Of a stretch of 64,000 nt of DNA, positions 7,464-16,107 are shown piece after piece. The translations under genes and the position numbers were made by a program. Each line of letters starts with the position of its first letter. The stretch's first letter is position 1. The stretch is taken from contig CANENS010000002.1 of NCBI GenBank assembly GCA_947428935.1, forward strand, positions 1-64,000. The letters are read 5' to 3'. The notes under the pieces were generated by a model. It was not told the origin of the DNA and made no database searches. It was given only the letters and a program-made list of their open reading frames with translations. The DNA is from an uncultured Candidatus Saccharibacteria bacterium. Its GTDB lineage: Bacteria > Patescibacteriota > Saccharimonadia > Saccharimonadales > Saccharimonadaceae.

Positions 7464-10190
7464 ATGGAGAATAATATAAAAGAGTGGGCAAAAGTTGAAG
7501 ATTCAGTGGAAGTAGAAACTTGGCAAAATTTAACAGCAAAAGATGAAATAGCAGAGCAGACGTCGTGGGACGATTTGCAGCAAGTGGAGTTCCGGGACAA
7601 AATGGAGTTTACCCCGAATGATATTTTGCCACGTGAAAAATTGCCGCGTTTGCCGTACGAAGTCCCAAAAAACTATAAAGGTTTAAGCAAAGAGGCGCTG
7701 GAATTGTGTTGCTATAACCCAAAATTGTTGGGAAGATGTGAAATGTTGGCGAAAAAATCGGGCGTGAATTTTGCGATATTGGAGAGGGTTTTGGCTAGGA
7801 AATACGACACATCGGACCGTTCTAACCTCAAAATGCTGGATGATGTCTCTGATCAGGGTGTGATTGAGTTGGCAGAAATGTATGATTATGTCGATATCTA
7901 TGCTGGTACTGGATTTGAGATTTTACACGAGAAGAGCGATAAAGAGATTGGCGAGACCTTTCGGAAGTTTGAGTTGATGCGGAAGGAATTTGGTGGTGAG
8001 GAAAAGCCATCAGAAGCGCAGAAGATGACGTTTTGGAATCGAGCAAAGATGAAATTCTTGCAGCTTGTAAAGCCGGATGAACGCAAACGGAATCGTGAGT
8101 TGGAGCGAGGGGAAAGTCAACGTCAGTTTTTTGCGCATTATTTGTTTTTTGAACAGAATGAAGTGGATTTGATGGACGATGAATCAGTGGTGGCATTGAC
8201 GAAGAAAGTGCGACGGAATATTGAATCGGAAAACGGTGATGAGCAGATGGAGCTGGTTAGGGTGATAGAAATTTCTCAGCGAGGTAAACGACCACTCAAA
8301 GAATGTGTAGATTATTTGGATATGCGTGAAGAAATTTCGGAACGAGCGATTGATAAGGACAGCGTGCGGTTACAGCAACAGGCTTTGAAAATATTTTATG
8401 AAGAATATGGTATGGAAGAAAATGATAAAACATATCTTCGAGAAACGATTTTACCGATGGTGGATAGTTTTGGCTTGCCGCTTTGGGGTAATATGGGGCC
8501 GCAGTCGGAGGCACTGTCAACTGCGTTAAAATGCTATGGGCATGATCAAGAAGGACGGGAGCGTATGAATCTTGCCTTGCAGGAACTAATGCCACTGGCG
8601 GGGAATTATATGAATTTGATAAATGGAAGGCGTGATGCGAAGAAGGAACTAGCGAATTTGTCTTTAATGAATTTTATTCTGAGCGAGCCGATGGAACTAA
8701 ATAAGATGCGAGAAATGACGGATTATTATCACGAAACGTTTGCGCCGATGTTGGAAAGAGCGGATGCGATGGGTGATAATGCTATGGATTTTGTTGAGAA
8801 GGCGTCTAAGACGACGGCCCGTAAATTGAGGGTTTTGGAGAATCCAGAAAAACGTCGTGAGACCGTAGACAATGATGCGATAAATGTGGAAAAGCTATTG
8901 ACATTTGTTAGTGAAGCCGATAATGAGATTGATTTGAGGACTTTTGAGGTTAGCGCTGAGGCAACCTGGGTGAGAAATGCGGCTGGCTTGCGGCTGGATG
9001 TTGCGCATTTGGCGATGAGCGAAGGTGTGCCGGAAGATTTCTTAGATTACATTAATAATGATTTGGATGCGAAAATTCGAGATAATGATCCGACCTTAGA
9101 ATGGATTTTGGGTTATAGAAATTTGCGAGGTGAAGAGTCCTTGAAAAATTATGAGTTTCGTTGCGTGACGACAAAAATGAGCCCGCGGAATTTGAATCGA
9201 CTTTTGTTGAGTCGTAGGGAGTTGCCAACGGGAAATGCGCATAAGCTGGAGCAAAATCGGATTGACGCTTTAGCGCTGGAGGGAAAATTGCTTGAGGATC
9301 ATGGCTTTATCCATGATGAGGAGCCAAAAACACATGAATTGCTAAGTACGATGTTGAATTATTATGAAGTACATCAGGATAAGAACCAAAACGAACAGAC
9401 AGTTTCGGAGGCAGATAAGGCGCTGAATCAGATTGTGGCGGAATGTCAACAGACAAAGCGTTATGGTGATTTGGCGAGCACAGTTTATGATTTAAAGAAC
9501 TATGAAATTTCAGTGAAAGGTCAAGTTTATGATGATCTGCGAAGTCGAGAATATGATGAAAAGACAGTTGACATTTTGCGGAGGTTGGTGGAGAATACGG
9601 AGCGCAACGTTTTGGAAAAGCCGGAAACTAAGGACGAAGTGCTAAACCAGCTGATGCGGGGGTTAGATATTAGCCCCAATCCAGCGGGTGGGATGTATGC
9701 GGATTTTGACGAAGTTGGGACCTTAGTTCAGTACATGAACGAATACTTGGTGACTCACCAAGGTGAATATGCTTCGACCGATCGACTAATGGTCGAAGCA
9801 GTGTCCTTTACAGAGCGGGCGGCAACTTATGCGATGCGAAATTTGATGGAGCGGGATCGTCAAGAGTTACTGTATGACCCAAGGTTGAAGGAATACGTGC
9901 GGTTTAACGATTTAACTTTTGGTTATGATGAGTATAGTGAGGGTAATTTCGAGGATTTCTGGCTGGGGGTGCAAAATTTACCGCTTGATAGTACTGGTGA
10001 TGTTGGCACGCATTATGGTAAAATTCAAGTGCACGTTTTGGAACAATTGAACAAATTAGCAAAAAAGTATAATTCGGAAATGCGATCAAACCTTGTGCCG
10101 TCGCTGTGGTCGGGAAATTTGGCACATGAATTAATTGGGTTAACGGAACCGCGCTCAGCGCAGACTTTGCGCGAGCGCTTGGACCAGTAG
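7464..10190 (+). CDS. Large soluble helical protein of unknown function (908 aa)
   Basis: TATAAT at 7452-7457 is six bases before ATG 7464, so the mRNA is probably leaderless. The protein has no signal peptide, no membrane segment and no nucleotide-binding or catalytic motif that I can recognise. It is rich in E, D, K and R and in long predicted helices, with repeated leucine-spaced stretches throughout. It is transcribed alone. Such long orphan cytoplasmic proteins occur in CPR genomes. It may be structural or regulatory; no function is proposed. Confidence 0.75.
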   Translation: MENNIKEWAKVEDSVEVETWQNLTAKDEIAEQTSWDDLQQVEFRDKMEFTPNDILPREKLPRLPYEVPKNYKGLSKEALELCCYNPKLLGRCEMLAKKSGVNFAILERVLARKYDTSDRSNLKMLDDVSDQGVIELAEMYDYVDIYAGTGFEILHEKSDKEIGETFRKFELMRKEFGGEEKPSEAQKMTFWNRAKMKFLQLVKPDERKRNRELERGESQRQFFAHYLFFEQNEVDLMDDESVVALTKKVRRNIESENGDEQMELVRVIEISQRGKRPLKECVDYLDMREEISERAIDKDSVRLQQQALKIFYEEYGMEENDKTYLRETILPMVDSFGLPLWGNMGPQSEALSTALKCYGHDQEGRERMNLALQELMPLAGNYMNLINGRRDAKKELANLSLMNFILSEPMELNKMREMTDYYHETFAPMLERADAMGDNAMDFVEKASKTTARKLRVLENPEKRRETVDNDAINVEKLLTFVSEADNEIDLRTFEVSAEATWVRNAAGLRLDVAHLAMSEGVPEDFLDYINNDLDAKIRDNDPTLEWILGYRNLRGEESLKNYEFRCVTTKMSPRNLNRLLLSRRELPTGNAHKLEQNRIDALALEGKLLEDHGFIHDEEPKTHELLSTMLNYYEVHQDKNQNEQTVSEADKALNQIVAECQQTKRYGDLASTVYDLKNYEISVKGQVYDDLRSREYDEKTVDILRRLVENTERNVLEKPETKDEVLNQLMRGLDISPNPAGGMYADFDEVGTLVQYMNEYLVTHQGEYASTDRLMVEAVSFTERAATYAMRNLMERDRQELLYDPRLKEYVRFNDLTFGYDEYSEGNFEDFWLGVQNLPLDSTGDVGTHYGKIQVHVLEQLNKLAKKYNSEMRSNLVPSLWSGNLAHELIGLTEPRSAQTLRERLDQ

Positions 10191-10272
10191 ATTTAGCTGA
10201 AAAATTGTTGATTTTTGCGGAGGCTATGTGCACTGAGTACATAACGAATCTTGGACTTGAACCCTTACTCTT

Positions 10273-10482
10273 TGGCGATAGCGAGAGGATTATGTCTTGC
10301 TAACGCAAGCCATTTCGCTGGGCGTCGGCTCGGAAAAGTTTGAACAGGCTCGACTTTTCACTCGCCTCCTACAGCGACCGAACCCAACACTAACGTGTTT
10401 CGGTTCGCAATCCATCTTTGATCTTAATCAAATAAAATAAATCCCGAAAAGGGATTTCTTTTATTTGGCGGAAGCGAGAGGA
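10273..10482 (-). repeat. tRNA-end hairpin element, distal unit behind tRNA-Ser
   Basis: Second ~200-base unit after tRNA-Ser. On the minus strand it has an imperfect large hairpin (arms with GTGAAAAGT / ACTTTTC), a small hairpin CTTGC-GTTA-GCAAG, then a degenerate copy of the tRNA-Ser 3' end (TCCTCTCGCTATCGCCA, 10273-10290, two mismatches). Unit spacing is 193 bases from the next copy. Confidence 0.6.
10427..10457 (-). terminator. Terminator after the duplicated tRNA-Ser end
   Basis: On the minus strand AAATCCC-TTTTC-GGGATTT is followed by TATTTTATTTG. It directly follows the second copy of the tRNA-Ser 3' end at 10466, as a terminator follows a tRNA. It may be the original tRNA-Ser terminator before element insertion. 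Confidence 0.75.
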
Positions 10483-10670
10483 ATGGAATTACTAACGTAA
10501 TTCCTTGACCACAGTCGTAGCGTCTAAAAAGTGAGCAAGCTCCCTTTTTGACTACAGCCACTCCTGCGTGACGAACCTCGCCTGCGGCGTCGGTTCTCAT
10601 CCTCTCGTATTTGAGTTAACTTAGTGTAAAAACAAGCCTCATTGGCATTCGGCTTGCGTTTATACTAAGT
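10466..10670 (-). repeat. tRNA-end hairpin element, proximal unit behind tRNA-Ser
   Basis: Starts at the CCA end of tRNA-Ser and ends in an exact 17-base copy of that tRNA end (TCCTCTCGCTTCCGCCA, 10466-10482). Between them, on the minus strand: GCAGGAGTGGCTGTAG, a degenerate hairpin with CAAAAAG/CTTTTT arms, GGTCAAGG, and a perfect small hairpin GGAATTAC-GTTA-GTAATTCC. The same order is seen behind tRNA-Val. This looks like a small element that targets and duplicates tRNA 3' ends. Confidence 0.7.
10627..10657 (-). terminator. tRNA-Ser terminator
   Basis: Minus strand hairpin CAAGCC...GGCTTG followed by TTTTT, 14 bases after the tRNA-Ser CCA. Confidence 0.7.
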
Positions 10671-10760
10671 TGGCGGAAGCGAGAGGATTCGAACCTCCGG
10701 TACGGGAAACCGCACACACGCTTTCCAAGCGTGCTCCTTAAACCACTCGGACACGCTTCC
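10671..10760 (-). tRNA. tRNA-Ser (GGA)
   Basis: Reverse complement: acceptor GGAAGCG/CGCTTCC, anticodon stem ACGCT-TGGAA-AGCGT with anticodon GGA, a long class II variable arm (GTGTGCGGTTTCCCGTACC region), T loop TTCGAAT, discriminator G and encoded CCA. Reads TCC/TCT codons. Its 3' end is duplicated twice downstream. Confidence 0.97.
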
Positions 10761-10842
10761 GTCTGGGTGTATTTTAGCATAAATCAGTGCGCTTTGCTAG
10801 TTCTTGGATAAATTTATGTGTTTATTGATATAATTTGAGTAG

Positions 10843-11238
10843 ATGAGTCCTGAAATTTTTCAAGAGGCACAGACAAAAAGAATCTTGTCGCATATTTTGC
10901 AATTTTATGGTGATGAGCCGGAGTTTTTATGGGAAAGGTCTCCGAAAACTTGTATCGTACGTAATGCGCACAGCGGAAAGTGGTATGGCATCTTTTTTAG
11001 ACTGAATGGTGATAAAATTGGGTTGGATGATTCGGATGAAGTTGAAATTTTGAATTTGCGATTTGAAAAAGGACTAGCGCGTGAGTTTGCAAGGAGTCAG
11101 ACGGGAGTTTTTCCGGGTTATCATATGAATAGGGCAAATTGGATTAGTATTTTGTTAAATGATGGTTTATCTGATGAGCTGATTTTTGAACTTCTTGAGC
11201 GAAGCTATTTGACGGCTAGTCAAGGTAAAGTGACTTGA
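10843..11238 (+). CDS. MmcQ/YjbR-family DNA-binding-like protein
   Basis: 131 aa. TATAAT at 10829-10834 is eight bases before the ATG (leaderless). The family pattern is clear: SPKTCIVRNAHSGKWYGIFF, a variable strand, LNLRFEKGLAREF, GVFPGYHMNRANWISILLN and a C-terminal SDELIFELLERSY helix. The CyaY-like fold of this family has a proposed double-wing DNA-binding mode but no settled function. Predicted cytoplasmic. A shorter relative lies at 15790. Confidence 0.8.
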   Translation: MSPEIFQEAQTKRILSHILQFYGDEPEFLWERSPKTCIVRNAHSGKWYGIFFRLNGDKIGLDDSDEVEILNLRFEKGLAREFARSQTGVFPGYHMNRANWISILLNDGLSDELIFELLERSYLTASQGKVT

Positions 11239-11386
11239 TTGGCTAAACCCGAACTAGATAAAAATAAGTTCAAACAACTTAAGAATTACAAAAACCTATT
11301 CAGAATTATAAACTTATTTTTAGTAAAATCAAAATTACAACAATAGTTTCAGAATTAAGAGCTTCATTTTTCCAAGAATGAACTTG

Positions 11387-11519
11387 ACACCAGATGCGAA
11401 GAAACTAAGGATGTATATATAACGAAGATCAGAAGAATTAGCCCGCGTAGACCATCCGTAGCCGTAGATACCAGGATGCCAAATCTAGCCGCCATCTATG
11501 CTGACGATCCCGCTGCGAC
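11387..11519 (-). pseudogene. Variable cassette, copy 6 (broken)
   Basis: Head (TCGCAGCGGG near 11519) is intact, but the copy ends inside the variable part and lacks the F-P-L-R-C-L tail. A TAG falls in the G-R-L region. The remaining text (GYGWSTRANSSDLRY.YILSFFAS) is closest to copy 4. The only clearly decayed cassette. Confidence 0.8.
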
Positions 11520-11601
11520 GGTGCGGAAGTGGTTGTAAGTTTTTTGGTTTTTTGGAAGAAAGGTAAAGCGATGAAAAATTAAAAATGAAAAGATTTTGTT
11601 C

Positions 11602-11715
11602 TTGATACTGGGAGTTGACATGATATAATAAGGACAATTGTGGACTGTACGGGTGGTTTTTATGACAGTTATGATTGATTAGTCAGATTTAGGCCTGAGA
11701 GGATGGAGTCACCCG
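11602..11715 (+). promoter_or_regulatory. Promoter and structured leader of the LiaF-like operon
   Basis: TTGATA (11602), 16 bases, TATAAT (11624-11629), then an ~80-base leader. CGGGTG at about 11648 can pair with CACCCG at 11710-11715, which abuts the GTG start, so the start region may be sequestered in a hairpin. GGATGGAG provides the ribosome site. Confidence 0.5.
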
Positions 11716-12411
11716 GTGAAAAAAGCTAGAGTTGGGAAATGGTTGTGGGGATTAGTGCTGGTGACGCTGGGTGTGATTTTGGGCTTGAGGGCTTTGGGTT
11801 TAGCGGAGATTGACATTTTCTTTCCTGGATGGTGGACATTATTCATTATTGTGCCGTGCGCAATTGGGGTGATATGTGATCGTGGTGAGCGAGTGGGGAA
11901 TTTGATCGGTTTAATGATTGGAGTAGGACTGCTTTTGGGGTGCCTCGGCGTGGTGAAATTTAGTATGATTTGGCGTTTGGTTTTGCCAGCGACTTTGGTG
12001 ATCGTTGGCGTAGCAATTATTTTTGGTGATTTGTTAAAGAAACAAATTCGGAAGGAAATGAAAGGTTTGCATACGCCGGAGGATAAAGTATATCAGGCCG
12101 TTTTTGGAGAACAAAAATTAAATTTTGATAATGAGGATTTTGAAGGGGCGAAATTGGAAACAGTTTTCGGTGGAATCAAATGTGATTTGAGGGAGGCGAA
12201 AATGAAGCAGGATGTCATGATTTCGGCGAATAGTGTTTTTGGTGGCGTGACGATTTATCCGCCAGAGAAGGTGAATGTGGAGGTAGTTTCGACTTCGGTT
12301 TTTGGTGGGGTGACGGATCATCGCCGTAAAGCGAAAGGGGAGAAGAAACAATATAAGCATACTTTGTATGTCAACGCAACTTGTTTATTTGGAGGGGTTG
12401 ATATTCGATGA
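11716..12411 (+). CDS. LiaF-like membrane protein (cell-envelope stress family)
   Basis: 231 aa. Three to four hydrophobic segments in the first 110 residues, then a soluble C-terminal domain with three VFGG/LFGG repeats (ETVFGG, NSVFGGV, TSVFGGV, CLFGGVDIR) typical of the LiaF C-terminal (cell-wall-active antibiotic response) fold. LiaF proteins of Firmicutes repress an envelope-stress two-component system; no LiaR/LiaS is next to it here. GTG start with GGAG site. It overlaps the next gene by four bases (ATGA), so the two are translationally coupled. Confidence 0.75.
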   Translation: MKKARVGKWLWGLVLVTLGVILGLRALGLAEIDIFFPGWWTLFIIVPCAIGVICDRGERVGNLIGLMIGVGLLLGCLGVVKFSMIWRLVLPATLVIVGVAIIFGDLLKKQIRKEMKGLHTPEDKVYQAVFGEQKLNFDNEDFEGAKLETVFGGIKCDLREAKMKQDVMISANSVFGGVTIYPPEKVNVEVVSTSVFGGVTDHRRKAKGEKKQYKHTLYVNATCLFGGVDIR

Positions 12412-13235
12412 ATTCGGTTTTTCGGATTGTGAAGACACTGGCGATAATTTTGGCTTTTTTGATTATTGGTAGCGTAGTGATGTTGACGGTAAATGCCGGA
12501 ATTTTGGCGAGTTGGATGACGGCGGATTGGAGCGAAAGAGAATGGGCTTATGCGGAATTAGAAGATGTGGCGGAAATTGGAAAAATTGAAGGGTTGGAGG
12601 TTTTAACGGTAAACACTAAGAGCGCTGGAGTGAGGATTGAATTAGGGGATAAGTTTCGGGTAGCCACCAATAATGCACATATGAGGGTAGTGCGCGAGGG
12701 GAAGAAGTTGGAGATTACTGAGGAGGAGTTTAATTTGCTTGACGATGCGGTCGATACGGAGTTGTTGGTGACCTTGCCAGTGAAGGCGAAACTTAAGGAT
12801 TTGTGGATAGAGACGGGTGCGAGTAAAGCGAAACTTGAGTGCTTAATGGCGGAGCGAATGAATTTGAAGATGGGGGCCGGTAGAGCTGAATTGAAAGAAT
12901 TGCGAATTTTGGATAAGAGCCAAGTGAGTGGCGGTGCGGGTTATTTGTTGGTTGAGGGTGGAAGCATGAATAATCTAGATCTAGATTTCGGTGTGGGTCA
13001 AGTGGTGTTGTCGGAAATAAAATTGCGTGGAGAGAGTGATCTTGACATAAAAATGGGTAGATTAGAAATGAGACTTTCCGACGAATTAGCTAATTATAAC
13101 TTAAAACCAAAAGATGGCGTAGGGAAAATTTTGCTGAATGGTCGGCAATTTGAGCCGGAAAAAACAACCGAAGAAGGGAAAAACTTAGTGAGTGTAGGTG
13201 GGGGAGTAGGATTGGTCGAAGTAACAACTAAATGA
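12408..13235 (+). CDS. Membrane-anchored DUF4097-like beta-helix protein
   Basis: 275 aa. One N-terminal membrane anchor (about 8-32), then an extracytoplasmic domain of short repeating beta strands (VNTKSAGVRIELG, ETGASKAKLECL, KMGAGRAELKEL, GGAGYLLVEGG, DFGVGQVVLSEI, KMGRLEMRL, DGVGKILLNG), the pattern of DUF4097/polymer-forming beta-helices. Start overlaps the stop of the LiaF-like gene. In other bacteria LiaF- and DUF4097-type proteins are often paired in envelope-stress operons, which supports a shared surface-monitoring role. Confidence 0.65.
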   Translation: MNSVFRIVKTLAIILAFLIIGSVVMLTVNAGILASWMTADWSEREWAYAELEDVAEIGKIEGLEVLTVNTKSAGVRIELGDKFRVATNNAHMRVVREGKKLEITEEEFNLLDDAVDTELLVTLPVKAKLKDLWIETGASKAKLECLMAERMNLKMGAGRAELKELRILDKSQVSGGAGYLLVEGGSMNNLDLDFGVGQVVLSEIKLRGESDLDIKMGRLEMRLSDELANYNLKPKDGVGKILLNGRQFEPEKTTEEGKNLVSVGGGVGLVEVTTK

Positions 13236-13360
13236 GAAATTTGTGAATAGATACTGCGGAGCTAAGAATTAAAGAACAATATAAAGAGGATCTATGGTGA
13301 ATTTCTTTGAGGTGGTGAAGTTATTTCTATTTTAAGGAATTATGATATAATCTGAAGAGT

Positions 13361-15181
13361 ATGGAGAAAATACGAGAAAAGCTGGAGAAGGTTGTTGGAC
13401 GGTTGTATGGCGAGAAAATCAAGCCTACTATGATGGTGGCGCCGGAGGAGACAGGCGCTGATTATGCAACCAATGTGGCGATGCAGCTGGCGAAGGTTGC
13501 TCGCAAAAATCCGCTTTTGATTGCTGAGGAGATCAGAGAGGCTTTGATTAATGAGGGTAAATGTAGCGAGTTTGAGTTGAGTGTGGCGGCACCAGGGTTT
13601 TTGAATTTTCGTTTGAAGGATGACTTTTTTGCGCGGGGTGCGAAGGAGCTGGTGGAAGTTTTGGCATCTGAAAAGTCTTACGATAAGGACAATGAAAATA
13701 GTGCTCCGATTATAGATTTTTTGAAAAGTGAATGGCATGGTAAAATGGTGGTAGCGGAGTTTTCTGACCCAAATCCGTTTAAAGTTTTGCATGTAGGGCA
13801 TCTGTATACTTCGGTGGTGGGTGATGCGATTTCGCGGCTTTTTGAAGTGGCGGGCGCAAGAGTGCGACGGGTGAATTTTGGTGGGGATGTGGGGTTGCAT
13901 GTGGGAAAGACTTTGTACGCGCTCTGGAAAAAGTGGATGGAAAAAACTGCCAAATCGGCATCTGATTTTGAAAGTTTTTTGCAAAATTTAACGATTGAGC
14001 AAATTGCAAAATGCTACGTTGTAGGCACAGCGGCTTATGAGAACGACGAGGAAGCAAAAGCAGAAATTAAGAGAATCAACCGTTTGGTCTATCGGATTTC
14101 AGAGATGGGACGAGCTGACGGCGAGGCTTTGACCGGTGATGATGCGAGTTTGGCACAGATTTATTGGCGTGGTCGCGAATTGAGCTATGTTTATTTTGAG
14201 GATTTTTATCGCCAGATTGGTGTGCATTTTGATAAATTTTATCCTGAGTCGAGTGTAGTTAGCAAGGGATTAGAGGAAGTGCGAGCACATGTCGGTCAAG
14301 TTTACGAAAAAAGCGAAGAGGCGATCGTTTATCGCGGCGAGAAAAAGAACTTGCATACTCGAGTTTTTATCAATCGTGAAGGGGTGCCGACTTATGAAAC
14401 CAAGGATGTAGGTTTGATTTTCACAAAGTGGCAAGATTGGCATTTTGATAAATCAGTGGTGATTACTGGAAATGAGCAAAAGGACTACATGAACGTGGTT
14501 TTGGCGAGCGTGGCGGAATATGCGCCGGAACTGGTTGAACGCACGAGTCATTTGACGCATGGGCTGGTGAAGTTGAAAGGTGGAGTGAAAATGTCATCCC
14601 GAAAGGGGAATTTCTTGAAAGCGGTGGACGTGATGGAAATGGTGCGGACGGCTTTTGCGGAAAGAGATAGTGAAGTGGTTCAGGCGGAAGATGTAGATGT
14701 GGACGAAAAAATCGTGTTGGCGGCGTTGAAATATGCCTTTTTGCGTTATAAAATGGGTGGCGAAATTATTTTCGATCCGCAAGAATCAGTTTCGATGTCG
14801 GGCAATTCCGGAGTGTATTTGCTGTATTCGGCAGTGCGGGCGAAAAAGATTTTACGAAAGTTGCAGCAGGGGAAGCAGGTGCAACTTGATCGAGATGAAG
14901 ACGGAGACACCGAAGCGGAAAGGCAGGCCGAGCGCGCCTTGAATAAAAAGCTTATACAGTACGTGGAGGTCTTGCAAGCTGCGGTCCGAGAGATGACGCC
15001 ACACTTAATCTGTACTTATTTGTATGAATTAGCGCAAGAGTTTTCGAGGTTTTATGAGCGGGTGCCAGTGGCGGGTAGCGCGCGCGAGGCCGAACGTGTG
15101 AAAATCTTGCGAGCTTTTCTGGCGGTAATGGAGCATGGTTTGGAAAAAGTGCTCGGCATCGAGATCCCGGAGGAGATGTAG
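13361..15181 (+). CDS. argS: Arginyl-tRNA synthetase
   Basis: 606 aa class I synthetase attaching arginine to tRNA-Arg. An N-terminal Arg-specific additional domain (1-110) is followed by FSDPNPFKVLHVGH (the HIGH motif as HVGH), NFGGDVGLHVGK, and KLKGGVKMSSRKGNFL (KMSK motif as KMSSR), then the DALR anticodon-binding domain at the end. Length is normal. TATAAT at 13346-13351 lies nine bases before the ATG with almost no leader. orn follows one base after the stop. Confidence 0.97.
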   Translation: MEKIREKLEKVVGRLYGEKIKPTMMVAPEETGADYATNVAMQLAKVARKNPLLIAEEIREALINEGKCSEFELSVAAPGFLNFRLKDDFFARGAKELVEVLASEKSYDKDNENSAPIIDFLKSEWHGKMVVAEFSDPNPFKVLHVGHLYTSVVGDAISRLFEVAGARVRRVNFGGDVGLHVGKTLYALWKKWMEKTAKSASDFESFLQNLTIEQIAKCYVVGTAAYENDEEAKAEIKRINRLVYRISEMGRADGEALTGDDASLAQIYWRGRELSYVYFEDFYRQIGVHFDKFYPESSVVSKGLEEVRAHVGQVYEKSEEAIVYRGEKKNLHTRVFINREGVPTYETKDVGLIFTKWQDWHFDKSVVITGNEQKDYMNVVLASVAEYAPELVERTSHLTHGLVKLKGGVKMSSRKGNFLKAVDVMEMVRTAFAERDSEVVQAEDVDVDEKIVLAALKYAFLRYKMGGEIIFDPQESVSMSGNSGVYLLYSAVRAKKILRKLQQGKQVQLDRDEDGDTEAERQAERALNKKLIQYVEVLQAAVREMTPHLICTYLYELAQEFSRFYERVPVAGSAREAERVKILRAFLAVMEHGLEKVLGIEIPEEM

Positions 15182-15182
15182 G

Positions 15183-15731
15183 ATGAAAAAAGCCAAATTA
15201 TTGTGGGTTGACCTTGAAATGACGGGATTGGACCCGATGAAGGATCGAATTTTGGAAGTTGCAGCGATTGCGACTGGTTGGGATTTGGAGCCCATGGCTG
15301 AGATGACGGCGGTAGTGAAGGTTTCACAGTGTTTGATGCGGGAGCGAATGATTGGTGAATTTTGGGAAAAGAATTCGGAGAGCCGGGCGGGTTTGATGGC
15401 ACAAAATACTGAGGGAAAAAGTCAACAGGTTGTAGAAGGGGAGTTGTTGGATTTTATGGATCGCTGGTTTGGTGAAACGATTATTTTAGCGGGCAATTCG
15501 ATTCATCAGGATCGCAAATTTATCGATCAGGAGTGGCCAGAGGTAGCGAAGCGTTTGCATTATCGGATGCTGGATGTAAGTGCCTGGAAGGTTTATCTTG
15601 AGGGTGCGTTGAAACAAAAATTTACCAAGCGGGAGGCGCATCGAGCCTTGGACGATATTCGTGGCTCGATTGCAGAATTACGTAATTACGCTTCGCAGAT
15701 CGATCCGAAACGACGGAAAAAAGAAGTATAG
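15183..15731 (+). CDS. orn: Oligoribonuclease (DEDDh 3'-5' exonuclease)
   Basis: 182 aa starting at ATG 15183, with GGAGGAG overlapping the end of argS. Degrades RNA di- to pentanucleotides left by other RNases. DEDDh residues are visible: D and E in LLWVDLEMTGLDP, D in NSIHQDRKFI, and H and D in HRALDDIRGSI. Length is typical. Coupled to argS with no gap. Confidence 0.93.
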   Translation: MKKAKLLWVDLEMTGLDPMKDRILEVAAIATGWDLEPMAEMTAVVKVSQCLMRERMIGEFWEKNSESRAGLMAQNTEGKSQQVVEGELLDFMDRWFGETIILAGNSIHQDRKFIDQEWPEVAKRLHYRMLDVSAWKVYLEGALKQKFTKREAHRALDDIRGSIAELRNYASQIDPKRRKKEV

Positions 15732-15789
15732 TCATTTACTTGTCATTTTGGCTGAGTATAATAAATATGAATGGATAAAAAGGTAAAAT

Positions 15790-16107
15790 ATGGAAATTGA
15801 GCAAATAACTGGAATTGGTGCTTTCAAAAAAGGTCAAAAAGATCTCAAAGGCCGAGCGGGAGAAGATTGGTATTATTGGACTCTGGGTGGAAAAGTGTTT
15901 TTGGTCGGGCGCGCCAATACGATTGAGGTGCGTTGCGATGCCAAGCTGAGTAAGGTTCTTTGCGAACAATACGAAAGCGTCATGCAGAGTCGTTATTTTG
16001 GGCGAGGCGGGATCGAGATTGTTTTGAGTGGTCAGCTGAGCGAATCGGAGATTGAGGACTTAATCCGCTTGAGTTATAATTTGAGTTTGGAGGAGGGACG
16101 TGTCTGA
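15790..16107 (+). CDS. Short MmcQ/YjbR-like protein
   Basis: 105 aa. The C-terminal half (FLVGRANTIEVRCDAKLSKVL, RYFGRGGIEIVLSG, SESEIEDLIRLSYNL) fits the MmcQ/YjbR pattern as in the gene at 10843, though weakly. A modest ribosome site (AAAAAGG) precedes the ATG. It overlaps the next gene by eight bases. Function not established. Confidence 0.55.
   Translation: MEIEQITGIGAFKKGQKDLKGRAGEDWYYWTLGGKVFLVGRANTIEVRCDAKLSKVLCEQYESVMQSRYFGRGGIEIVLSGQLSESEIEDLIRLSYNLSLEEGRV

Noticed and set aside
10273-10760. tRNA-end elements as ordinary tandem tRNA pseudogenes
   Set aside because: Only the last 17-18 bases of the tRNAs are repeated, and the rest of each unit is a shared hairpin layout unrelated to tRNA.
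13340-13984. 214-codon antisense frame over argS
   Set aside because: Mirror of the argS reading frame; no promoter or ribosome site; composition typical of a shadow.
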